From an uncultured bacterium (GTDB lineage Bacteria; CSSED10-310; CALFER01): DNA of 46,934 nt. Where the stretch lies: assembly GCA_937951895.1 (NCBI GenBank), contig CALFER010000093.1, positions 1-46,934 on the forward strand, read 5' to 3'. Position 1 is the stretch's first letter; each line of letters begins with the position of its first letter. Shown piece by piece: positions 1 to 7,453 of the stretch. The notes below the pieces were generated by a model. The model saw only the letters and a list, made by a program, of their open reading frames with translations. It was not told the origin of the DNA and searched no databases. The position numbers were made by a program, and so were the translations under genes.

Positions 1-94
1 GTCGAAGGGAGCTGCGCCCGACCACCCCGCTCCCTGAGCCTGTCGAAGGGAGCTGCGCCCGACCACCCCGCTCCCTGAGCCTGTCGAAGGGAGC
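1..94. repeat. 41-bp REP array, family A
   Basis: Two and a fraction tandem 41-bp units. Each carries a hairpin with arms GCTCCCT and AGGGAGC around the 11-nt loop GAGCCTGTCGA (29-53 and 70-94). The third copy diverges after about position 94. The same unit with the same period recurs at 46883-46934. Short palindromes in tandem with a conserved core are typical of REP sequences mobilised by RAYT transposases; no protein is encoded here. Confidence 0.85.
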
Positions 95-138
95 TGTGGG
101 CAGGCACTCGTATCGGGTCCCTAGTCGTTCCTTCTCCT

Positions 139-350
139 GGACACTTCGACAGGCTCAGTGTCCGGGGGGCTTCGCACACTCTGCGGACACTTCGTCGGAC
201 TCAGTGTCCGGGGGGCTTCGCACACTCTGCGGACACTTCGTCGGACTCAGTGTCCGGGGATGCTTCGCACACTCTGCGGACACTTCGACAGGCTCAGTGT
301 CCGGGGGCTTCGCACACTCTGCGGACACTTCGACAGGCTCAGTGTCCGGG
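139..350. repeat. about 46-bp REP array, family B
   Basis: Tandem units begin near 142, 188, 234, 281 and 326 (spacing 46, 46, 47, 45). Each has arms GGACACT and AGTGTCC around an 11-nt centre, TCGACAGGCTC or the variant TCGTCGGACTC. The centre is the reverse complement of the family A loop, whereas the arms differ. The array runs into the 3' end of the radical SAM gene and supplies its stop codon. There are no unique spacers between units, so this is not a CRISPR. Confidence 0.85.
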
Positions 351-1622
351 GGGGTCGTATGTCTCTTTTTGTTTACGACGGGCGCGAATCATGGCATTGA
401 GGACCCGGTCACGGAATCCGTCGAACAGCGCTTTGTCCCGATCGACCGAGCGATAGAACAGATCGTAGCATGCGTGATAACCCTCTTCGAGACGTCCGGC
501 GGACATGCGTGCGGGGCGGAAGACCGCATGGTTACCGTTGTACAGACTCCAGTCCGTCGAGATCAACCTGTTTTGCGCCCGGTACTGCCGGAAGAGTCTC
601 GATCCGGGAAACGGGGTATTGATGATGAACTCGGGAACCGTCAGACCGGCTTCCAGGCAGAACCCGACAGTGCGCTCGAAGACAGTCTGGTCATGATCAT
701 CCCACCCCAGCGCAAATGTGGCAATCACCACGACACCCGCTTCGATCAGCCGTCTGAGATTCCGCTTGCGGATCTCGATGACACTCGGAGGCTCATTTCC
801 GGTAATGGCAAACACCGTTCCGTAAATACCGCACAATCCGCTTTCAAGGAGCAGTTCGAGCCGGACAGGATCTCGTGCAGCATCTTCAGGCGCCATCAAT
901 CCGATCCAGTCTTTCCGGTGCGGCACGAGTGCCTCCAGGGCGGGACGGGTGAAGGTCCAGTTACCCAGCAGATTATTGTCGGTGAAGAACAGGATGCCAT
1001 CGGTCCGCGAAACCGCATCAAACTCACGGCATACATCCTCCATCGGGCGGTTTCGGAACACCGGGCCCTGGGTAGACGGCACGAGGCAGTAGGCGCAGTT
1101 CGATGTACACCCGCGACTCAGTTCCATGGATTCGATTCCGTACAAAACCGGGTTGGAGTATGGATAGACTCGTTTGGGGAGGAGTGATCGACGCACGCTC
1201 GCCAGATTTCCGAGATCCGGGAGATGGGGTGAGCGGTAGGAAGGGTGTGGTCGACCCGAACAAAAATCGGAAATGAAATCCTCCCAGATCCCCTCGGCCT
1301 CTCCGATGACGACCGTATCGGCATGTTTCCCGGCTTCCTCGGGCATCAGGGTCGTGTGCGTTCCGCCCAGTACGACATACTTTCCGTTGGCGCGAAAATG
1401 ATCGGCCAGTTGATAGGCATGCGGTGCTGCGGGGGTCAGAAACGAGATCGCGATGATGTCGGCATCGGAATTCCGGTCGACCTCTGAGACCATTTCGTCA
1501 GTGAAGACGGCGTCGATATCCGGAGGTGTCATGCCGGCGACCCGGAGAATCCCCATCGGTGGTATATTGTAATTCAACCGATACAGTTTTTCCCAGGCTG
1601 CCCAGATGAAATGGATTTTCAC
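339..1622 (-). CDS. B12-binding-type radical SAM protein
   Basis: A 427-residue protein with an N-terminal cobalamin-binding-like Rossmann region (residues 1-125, including GGTHTTLMPEE and VIGEAE) and a radical SAM core with the cluster motif CTSNCAYC (C172, C176, C179). Such proteins cleave S-adenosylmethionine to start radical chemistry, often methylation; the substrate cannot be told. The start is GTG with only a weak AGG ahead of it, 25 nt after the dinB stop, so it is probably the third gene of the lexA-dinB operon. Oddly, the last codons (PPGH) and the stop lie inside the REP array at 326-350, suggesting that repeat insertion reset the C-terminus. Family call secure, function unknown. 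Confidence 0.85.
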   Translation of the reverse strand: MKIHFIWAAWEKLYRLNYNIPPMGILRVAGMTPPDIDAVFTDEMVSEVDRNSDADIIAISFLTPAAPHAYQLADHFRANGKYVVLGGTHTTLMPEEAGKHADTVVIGEAEGIWEDFISDFCSGRPHPSYRSPHLPDLGNLASVRRSLLPKRVYPYSNPVLYGIESMELSRGCTSNCAYCLVPSTQGPVFRNRPMEDVCREFDAVSRTDGILFFTDNNLLGNWTFTRPALEALVPHRKDWIGLMAPEDAARDPVRLELLLESGLCGIYGTVFAITGNEPPSVIEIRKRNLRRLIEAGVVVIATFALGWDDHDQTVFERTVGFCLEAGLTVPEFIINTPFPGSRLFRQYRAQNRLISTDWSLYNGNHAVFRPARMSAGRLEEGYHACYDLFYRSVDRDKALFDGFRDRVLNAMIRARRKQKETYDPPGH

Positions 1623-1647
1623 GTGCCTGATCCGCTGTCCCCGCCGG

Positions 1648-2874
1648 TCAGTTGCCCTTCTTGATCGCTCGGAGACCGAACCCGAGCGACTGACGGCCGA
1701 ATTTCTCCTTGATGGCGTCGACCGTGCGATAGAAGGTGTCCGTCCGAGCCGATTCCTGGCGGAACAGGTCGAGTTGTATCTGCGTGCGACTCAGGTTGTG
1801 GACCGCGATACCGATCAACCGGACACCCATCCTCGACGGCAGATTATCAAGAAGCAGACGGCACGCAACAGGAAAAATCAACCGATCCGAATCGACAGGC
1901 TCGGAAAAAGAATGCGACCGGGTGATCGTGTTGAACCTGCCATCGCGGATCTTGACCGTGATCGTACGGGCTCGAAGGCCTTCCTGACGGAGTTTGAAGC
2001 CGAGTTTTTCGACGAGATGCCGCATTTCGTTCGTCAGTTGTCCCGGTTCGACGACATCCCGAGCGAAGGTCGTTTCGTGACTCCGGCTGGGCGCAACGGG
2101 CTGATGGTGGAGCACACGCGAGGGCTTGCCGGTCGCGATCGAATGCAGATGCCCCGCCCATTTTCCGAACACCCGCATCAACTCCATCGGCGTTCGCGTT
2201 GCGAGGTCTCCGATGGTCCGGATACCGAACTGATGAAACCGCGGAAGACTCCGCTTGCCGACACCCGGAATGCGCTCGATCTTCAGCGGGGCCAGAAAAT
2301 CCGGTTCGTATCCCGGCAACACCACTGCAAGTCCCCGCGGCTTGGCCAATTCCGCCGCAATTTTGGCCGCTGTGCCGGAATTCGCAAGCCCCGCCGAAGC
2401 CGGCAACCCGAGTTCTTCACGGATTTCTGTCAGAATCCGATGTGCGATGTCCGGTGCCGGCCCAAAGAGACGCTCACTGCCGGTCAAATCCACACGCCCC
2501 TCATCGATCGACAAGCGGACCACATCGGGTGAATACCGCTTCATAATGTCAAACACGCGATCCGAATAATGGGCATATGCGGGGAAATCACCTCCAAGCC
2601 AGATCGCCTGAGGACATATACGCTGCGCCTGTACCGATGGCATCGCGGAATGCACACCGAACGCGCGCGCCTCATATGAACAGGTCGATACGACTCCTCG
2701 CGGCGATTTCCCGCCGACGATCACCGGCCGCCCGCGTAACTCGGGATGCTTGAGCAACTCCACCTCAACATAAAACGCATCCATGTCTACATGCAAGACC
2801 CGGCGATTCAGATCGAACCAGTCGACCGCGAGCACCTCGTCGGCCGGCCGAATCCCGATTTCCTGTTCCACCAT
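1648..2874 (-). CDS. dinB: DNA polymerase IV (Y-family, DinB)
   Basis: A 408-residue Y-family translesion polymerase that extends primers across damaged template at low fidelity. The first metal-binding motif, HVDMDAFYVEVE, is at residues 28-39 (D30, D32). The second, SIDEGRVDLTG, has D125 and E126. The helix-hairpin-helix region IERIPGVG and a little-finger domain follow. Length is slightly above the E. coli enzyme (351). The GGAGG ribosome site overlaps the lexA stop codon and only 9 bp separate the genes, so dinB should be cotranscribed and translationally coupled with lexA and induced on DNA damage. No beta-clamp motif was identified with certainty. Confidence 0.95.
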   Translation of the reverse strand: MVEQEIGIRPADEVLAVDWFDLNRRVLHVDMDAFYVEVELLKHPELRGRPVIVGGKSPRGVVSTCSYEARAFGVHSAMPSVQAQRICPQAIWLGGDFPAYAHYSDRVFDIMKRYSPDVVRLSIDEGRVDLTGSERLFGPAPDIAHRILTEIREELGLPASAGLANSGTAAKIAAELAKPRGLAVVLPGYEPDFLAPLKIERIPGVGKRSLPRFHQFGIRTIGDLATRTPMELMRVFGKWAGHLHSIATGKPSRVLHHQPVAPSRSHETTFARDVVEPGQLTNEMRHLVEKLGFKLRQEGLRARTITVKIRDGRFNTITRSHSFSEPVDSDRLIFPVACRLLLDNLPSRMGVRLIGIAVHNLSRTQIQLDLFRQESARTDTFYRTVDAIKEKFGRQSLGFGLRAIKKGN

Positions 2875-2883
2875 GACCGCCTC

Positions 2884-3489
2884 CTACCTCTGATACTTCC
2901 GGATCAGACCGATAACAACACCGCGGATCATCACCTCCGTATCGGAAACATAAATAGGCTCCATCGCATCGTTCGACGGCTGCAACCGGATCCGTCGCCC
3001 CTCACGGAAAAATCGCTTGACCGTCGCATCGGTGCCCCCGATCAACGCAACAACAATCTCGCCGTCTTCAGCGGTCTGACGCGATTCGACAATCAGGAAA
3101 TCACCATCATGGATGCCATCCCCGATCATTGAATGACCCGTGACCTTCAACGCATACGTTTCACGACGTCCCAGCATGTCCTCGGGGATCGCCAGCGTGT
3201 CGGGGTTTTCAAGGGCTGTGATGGGCTGGCCGGCGGCGATCAACCCGAGCATCGGGATGTCGACACCGGGAAGCGCTGACACGGGAACGATGTCCATTGC
3301 CCGAGCCCGGCGGGGATCCCGCTTCAGAGCGCCACGGTGTTCGAGTGCCTGGAGATGCTTGTGGACGGTGGCCAGCGATCCGAGATGAAAGTGATCGCGG
3401 ATTTCGTTCACCGTGGGCGCAACGCCCTTATGCCCGATGTACTGCTGAATATACTCGAGAATCTGTTTCTGGCGGGGTGTGAGATTCAT
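2884..3489 (-). CDS. lexA: LexA SOS repressor
   Basis: A 201-residue repressor, the usual LexA length. It has an N-terminal winged helix-turn-helix (residues 1-65), an Ala86-Gly87 self-cleavage site in LIAAGQP, and the S24 peptidase dyad Ser120 (in GHSMIG) and Lys158 (in DATVKRF). On DNA damage, RecA filaments stimulate self-cleavage and release target genes. It leads an operon with dinB. The start ATG is preceded by AAAGGAGA. The promoter carries three copies of GGCGAA that are likely its own operator, giving autoregulation. The operator does not match the E. coli or Bacillus SOS boxes as I know them. Confidence 0.96.
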   Translation of the reverse strand: MNLTPRQKQILEYIQQYIGHKGVAPTVNEIRDHFHLGSLATVHKHLQALEHRGALKRDPRRARAMDIVPVSALPGVDIPMLGLIAAGQPITALENPDTLAIPEDMLGRRETYALKVTGHSMIGDGIHDGDFLIVESRQTAEDGEIVVALIGGTDATVKRFFREGRRIRLQPSNDAMEPIYVSDTEVMIRGVVIGLIRKYQR

Positions 3490-3504
3490 GGCTTTCTCCT
3501 TTTG

Positions 3505-3547
3505 TTCGCCTATCTGAAATATAAGGCGAAACTAAGGCGAAAGTCAA
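3505..3547 (-). promoter_or_regulatory. lexA promoter with putative LexA operator
   Basis: Reading the minus strand, TTGACT (3547-3542) and TTATAT (3524-3519) are 17 bp apart. Two direct 10-bp copies of TAAGGCGAAA (plus strand 3522-3531 and 3533-3542, 11 bp apart) cover the spacer. An inverted copy TTCGCCTAT (3505-3513) lies just downstream of the -10, so TTCGCC and GGCGAA form a dyad with a 14-bp gap. The position fits repressor binding. That LexA is the repressor is inferred. Confidence 0.7.
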
Positions 3548-3587
3548 GACATAAGTGCGATCGAGCCGCGCGGTGCACCGGCAGATC

Positions 3588-3610
3588 GGATCGCGCGGAT
3601 CGCGCGGATC
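3588..3610. repeat. 9-bp tandem repeat
   Basis: GGATCGCGC occurs twice in tandem, followed by a partial third copy GGATC, between the divergent lexA and 3665 promoters. No function can be assigned. Confidence 0.6.
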
Positions 3611-3627
3611 CACCCGAGACTTATGTT

Positions 3628-3656
3628 TTGCCAAACGATTTGGAACCGTCTACAAT
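3628..3656 (+). promoter_or_regulatory. sigma-70-type promoter of the 178-aa gene
   Basis: TTGCCA (3628-3633) and TACAAT (3651-3656) are 17 bp apart. The predicted transcript starts at about 3662-3665, on or next to the ATG at 3665, so the mRNA may be leaderless. Confidence 0.65.
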
Positions 3657-3664
3657 TCGCGTCG

Positions 3665-4201
3665 ATGCAGCACGCCTTCCCTTCCGTCAATCCATTCAAT
3701 CAGATTCTTGAAGACACATTCCGGGATCCGGAGGGCATTTATCTGGTGTCGATCGATCGCTCAGCCGTCCAGGATCATCAGACATCCATCGTCACTCATA
3801 TCATCGACACGATTCTCAGCAGAGATCTCGGGCCCACAGCCGCCGGGCGGATCGCGATCGAGATCACCGGGTATGACGATGACATCCGGGATCCCATCGA
3901 CATTCCCGAAATCCGCTCATTCATGACGGATCTCGACGTGACCATCCCGCTGCTCCCTTTTTTTCTTGAAAACACCCAGTCCGGGAGTCTCATACGTTAC
4001 ACCGGATGTCTGGTCGATGTGTTTTACGATGACGACGGCGCCGTATTCGATCTCGAACAACTCGGCGTGTTTCTCAACAGCAAATCCGCCCTGATCAGCC
4101 AGGTCTGTACCGGTTGGGGCATCGATCCGACGCCTCACATCACGAGACTCTGGGAGGGATTCGATCTCGAACCGGACGCGATCCCGGATACGAACTTCTG
4201 A
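3665..4201 (+). CDS. hypothetical protein, 178 aa
   Basis: I do not recognise this protein. It is acidic, has no signal peptide or membrane segment and no clear motif; the middle (VSIDRSAVQ, IAIEITGYDDD, LIRYTGCLVDVFYDDDG) looks like an alternating alpha/beta cytoplasmic fold. I start it at ATG 3665 rather than an upstream in-frame ATG at 3623, because that one precedes the promoter at 3628-3656. No Shine-Dalgarno site fits, which matches a leaderless transcript. It is divergent from lexA and stands before the M16 peptidase, which has its own promoter, so it is probably monocistronic. Existence fairly sure, role unknown. Confidence 0.7.
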   Translation: MQHAFPSVNPFNQILEDTFRDPEGIYLVSIDRSAVQDHQTSIVTHIIDTILSRDLGPTAAGRIAIEITGYDDDIRDPIDIPEIRSFMTDLDVTIPLLPFFLENTQSGSLIRYTGCLVDVFYDDDGAVFDLEQLGVFLNSKSALISQVCTGWGIDPTPHITRLWEGFDLEPDAIPDTNF

Positions 4202-4247
4202 CCGGACCGGGTCATCCGAACCCGCGAGTGCGAGCCGTTTCCTTCAG

Positions 4248-4276
4248 TTGATCCCATCCGTGATCATCTCTATAAT
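4248..4276 (+). promoter_or_regulatory. sigma-70-type promoter of the M16 peptidase
   Basis: TTGATC (4248-4253), 17 bp, then a perfect TATAAT (4271-4276). It lies inside the 5' extension of the longest open frame, so translation must start downstream, at 4335. Confidence 0.8.
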
Positions 4277-4334
4277 CCACCCATCGGTCGCGGTATTCCC
4301 CGCACGATCGGAACCAGTCCGGAAAGGAGTTCAC

Positions 4335-7280
4335 ATGATCATCGATCCCCGCAACCCGAATCTGTCGAAGGACCGCCCGGTTTCGGGCTACCGGCTGGTG
4401 CGTTCAGCCGAGATTCACACGATTCAGTCCGTCTTTCATGAACTCGAACACATCCGGACCGGCGCGCATCACATCCACATCAGCACATCGGACGACAACA
4501 ACATGTTCATGGCGCTCTTCCGGACGCTGCCGACCGATTCAACGGGTGTCGCGCATATTCTCGAACACGCTGTGCTCGAAGGTTCCAGGCGATATCCGGT
4601 GAAGACCTTCAAGCACCTTCAGGGACGTTCCCTCAACACGTTTCTCAATGCGATGACCGGATACGATTACACGGGATATCCGTTTTCGAGTCGGAACGAG
4701 AAGGATTTTTACAATCTCCTCGACTTGTATCTCGATGCCGTCTTCTTCCCCCTGCTCGAACAGGAAATGTTCCTGCAGGAGGGCTGGCGGTATGAATTCG
4801 AGCAACTCGACAACCCTCTCTCGGCGCTCCAGTACAAAGGTGTCGTTTACAATGAAATGAAAGGCGCGCTGGGGAATCCGCTCCGGCTGTTTCACGAGTT
4901 CGTCAGTCAGGCCGTTTTTCCGGATCTGGTGTACGGAAGGATATCGGGAGGCGATCCGAAGGTGATTCCGGAGCTGACTTACGAGAACTGGAAGGCGTTT
5001 CATGCGAAGCATTATCATCCGTCGAACGCCTGGTTCCTGACATACGGCTCCTTTCCTCTCGAGCAAACTCTCGCGCAGATCGACGCCCGTGCACTGAGCC
5101 ATTTCGAGCGAGCGACACCGCCCGTTCCGCCCGGTCGTCAACCCGTTCTCGCGGGACCTCGCCGTGTGCACCGGACCTTCCCGGTTCCGGCCAACGACGA
5201 AACGACCGGGAAATCCTTCGTCGCCCTCATCTGGAAACTCGCCCCCGTTACGGATTTCTACCTGCATTTGAAGTTCTCCCTCCTCAACCAGATTCTCAAC
5301 GGCGACAACTCCGCCCGGCTCACCCGGGTACTCCTCTCATCGGGTCTCGGCGGCGGCCCCGCTCCGGTCAGCTACGAGTCTTCGTATACCGAATCGATTT
5401 TCGGAGCGGGACTGACGGACACGGATGCCGACAAGGCCGACCGGATCGAAGCGCTGATCCTCGAGACGCTCCGCGGGATTGCCTCGGAGGGGATTTCAAA
5501 GGATGAAATCGACGGCGCCCTCCATCTGCTCGAATTCGGCACCCGTGAAATCCGCGGCGACCGGGGAACGCCATTCGGGTTGATCATCGCGCTGCGTGGA
5601 TTTCCGCTCTGGATCAACGGCGGGGACTTCTTCGATTCTCTCGCACTCGATTCGTATCTCGAACGCCTCCGCGCGGAATGCTTCGAGCCCGGCTTCTTCA
5701 CGTCACTCATCCACGAATATCTGCTCGATAACACCCAGCGCGTCACGCTCGTGGTCGAACCCGAAAAAGGCGGACTGGAACGTCAGGAAGCGGCGTTGCG
5801 CAGCAAACTGGACGGAATCCGGGAGGCGATGAGCGACTCCGAGGTGCAGGGGATCATCGAGCAATCCAGGATGCTGGCCGAGCATCAGGACAAAACCGAG
5901 GATACCTCGTGCATGCCCCGCATCGATCTGGCGGACATCAACCGCAGCCCTGATGCCTATCCGCAGACAGCGAGCGCGATGATGAACCGGCCGGTTTATC
6001 GGCATGTTCAACCGACGAATGGGATCAGCTATCTGAATCTGCATTTTGATCTGCCCGCATCGAACCGGCCGGTCACCTCCGGAGATCCCCTGCTGGGGCT
6101 CTTGACCGAATTGGGATGTGCCGGGATGGATCATGTTGCGACGAGTCGCCGGATCAACAGGTTGACGGGCAGGTTGGGGATTCGGCTGACGCCGTATCGG
6201 ATGGCGGGGGAGTCGGCATTGAGGACCGCGTTGAATGTTTCCGTGAAGTGTCTGCCCCGCAATCATGTCGGGATGCTGGATCTTCTCGGGGACATTCTGA
6301 CGCGTCCCGATCTGACCGATGTCCGGCGTTTCACGGAACTGCTCAACATGCAGAAGGCCTATGCATTGCCGATGGCGGCGTACGATGCGCACCGGCTGGC
6401 AGCGACGGCGGCCGGACGGTTCAATTCGCCGCTCAAGTGTGCGCAGCATCATCTGGACGGGCTGGGGAGCATCGCCGCGCTGCTGGCCTTTTCGCCGGAG
6501 GACACACCGGGCATTCTGGAATCGATCAAGGCCCGCCTGGCGTCCGGGTTGAGGCGTGAGGCGTTGTCGATCGGGTTGACCGGCAGCGAGACCGACATGG
6601 ACGATCTGAGCGCGGAACTCGGACGGTTGTTGGCCGTCCTGCCTGAGACGGGCAGGCGTCCGGTGGATGAAGGAGTCGAGTGTGCGATGACGCCGTTGCG
6701 GGAGGCCTGGGTGATGAACACCAAGGTATCCTATGTGGCGCGGGCGGTCCCGGCCGTCCGGTATGAGCATCCCGATGCGCCGGTCCTGTATGTGCTGACG
6801 CAACTCATGGACAATCCTCTGTATGATCGTGTGCGGGCCAAGGGCGGCGCGTACGGTGTGTTTGCGTCGTATGATCCCGAAGCCGGTTCGTTTGCCGTGG
6901 CGAGTTACCGTGATCCGCACACCGCCCAGACACTCAGGGCTTACAACGAGGTCATCTCGGAGATCGGCTCCGGGCGATTCACCGATCAGGATCTCGAGTA
7001 TGCCATCATCGAAATGATCCGCCGGTTCGATGTACCGCCTTCACCGAAGGAAAAAGGAGCGGAAGCGTTCATGTTGACGGTGAGGGGGCGGACATTCGAG
7101 ATGCGGAATCGGTTCCGCGAGGGTATTCTGGACACGACACGCGCCGACATCGATCGGATCGTGAAGCAGTACTTCGCCGACGGAGTGCCTGCATCGATTG
7201 CGATGGTGACATCGGATGAGATTCTGAGGAGCGCCGAAGCAGCAGCGCTGGATCTCACACGGATTTCGCTTCTCGGATAA
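4335..7280 (+). CDS. M16C metallopeptidase (PreP-like)
   Basis: A 981-residue zinc peptidase of the insulinase/pitrilysin clan, subfamily M16C, matching PreP length (about 970-1000). The inverted zinc motif HILEH spans residues 74-78 and the distal ligand is Glu174 in YNEMKG, 96 residues on as in PreP. The protein has two clam-shell halves; the second (from about residue 550) is catalytically silent but ends with the substrate-contact type segment YDRVRAKGGAYG. Family members degrade short unfolded peptides such as cleaved presequences. There is no obvious signal peptide, so it is probably cytoplasmic. The start follows AAAGGAGT by 4 nt. Confidence 0.93.
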   Translation: MIIDPRNPNLSKDRPVSGYRLVRSAEIHTIQSVFHELEHIRTGAHHIHISTSDDNNMFMALFRTLPTDSTGVAHILEHAVLEGSRRYPVKTFKHLQGRSLNTFLNAMTGYDYTGYPFSSRNEKDFYNLLDLYLDAVFFPLLEQEMFLQEGWRYEFEQLDNPLSALQYKGVVYNEMKGALGNPLRLFHEFVSQAVFPDLVYGRISGGDPKVIPELTYENWKAFHAKHYHPSNAWFLTYGSFPLEQTLAQIDARALSHFERATPPVPPGRQPVLAGPRRVHRTFPVPANDETTGKSFVALIWKLAPVTDFYLHLKFSLLNQILNGDNSARLTRVLLSSGLGGGPAPVSYESSYTESIFGAGLTDTDADKADRIEALILETLRGIASEGISKDEIDGALHLLEFGTREIRGDRGTPFGLIIALRGFPLWINGGDFFDSLALDSYLERLRAECFEPGFFTSLIHEYLLDNTQRVTLVVEPEKGGLERQEAALRSKLDGIREAMSDSEVQGIIEQSRMLAEHQDKTEDTSCMPRIDLADINRSPDAYPQTASAMMNRPVYRHVQPTNGISYLNLHFDLPASNRPVTSGDPLLGLLTELGCAGMDHVATSRRINRLTGRLGIRLTPYRMAGESALRTALNVSVKCLPRNHVGMLDLLGDILTRPDLTDVRRFTELLNMQKAYALPMAAYDAHRLAATAAGRFNSPLKCAQHHLDGLGSIAALLAFSPEDTPGILESIKARLASGLRREALSIGLTGSETDMDDLSAELGRLLAVLPETGRRPVDEGVECAMTPLREAWVMNTKVSYVARAVPAVRYEHPDAPVLYVLTQLMDNPLYDRVRAKGGAYGVFASYDPEAGSFAVASYRDPHTAQTLRAYNEVISEIGSGRFTDQDLEYAIIEMIRRFDVPPSPKEKGAEAFMLTVRGRTFEMRNRFREGILDTTRADIDRIVKQYFADGVPASIAMVTSDEILRSAEAAALDLTRISLLG

Positions 7281-7358
7281 ACGGTTTTCAGACTCGAGCC
7301 GGACTGTGGGCACGGGCACACGCACGATTCATTGAAGATTCTGAGCCCGGTGGGGAGG

Positions 7359-7387
7359 TTGACATGGGTCCGGAATCGGACTATACC
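7359..7387 (+). promoter_or_regulatory. candidate promoter before the hyf-like operon
   Basis: A perfect TTGACA (7359-7364), 17 bp, then TATACC (7382-7387). It overlaps the ribosome site and start codon of the 29-codon mini-ORF, so promoter and mini-ORF cannot both be used from this start site unless a second promoter lies upstream. Confidence 0.5.
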
Positions 7388-7453
7388 CCCGATCCCGAAG
7401 TGCGTGCGGTCGTGTTCAACGCTCAGTATTTTGCTCCGGAGACTCGAGTATGA
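7364..7453 (+). CDS. 29-aa leader-like ORF coupled to hyfB
   Basis: A 29-codon frame starting MGPESDYTP, with a strong GGGGAGG 5 nt before its ATG. Its TGA overlaps the hyfB-like ATG as ATGA, the same coupling used between other genes of this operon. The peptide is hydrophilic with no membrane segment and no run of a single amino acid that would suggest classical attenuation. The hyfB ATG has no convincing ribosome site of its own, so reading this frame may be required to translate it. Alternatively the TTGACA inside it is a promoter and the frame is fortuitous. Confidence 0.5.
   Translation: MGPESDYTPDPEVRAVVFNAQYFAPETRV

Noticed and set aside
139..398. Tandem arrays as a possible CRISPR
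   Set aside because: Units are directly adjacent without variable spacers, carry internal palindromes, and no cas genes are present.
96..1187. Long plus-strand frame of about 360 codons over the REP array and radical SAM gene
   Set aside because: It is the antisense shadow of a well-supported radical SAM gene and its start lies in repeats.
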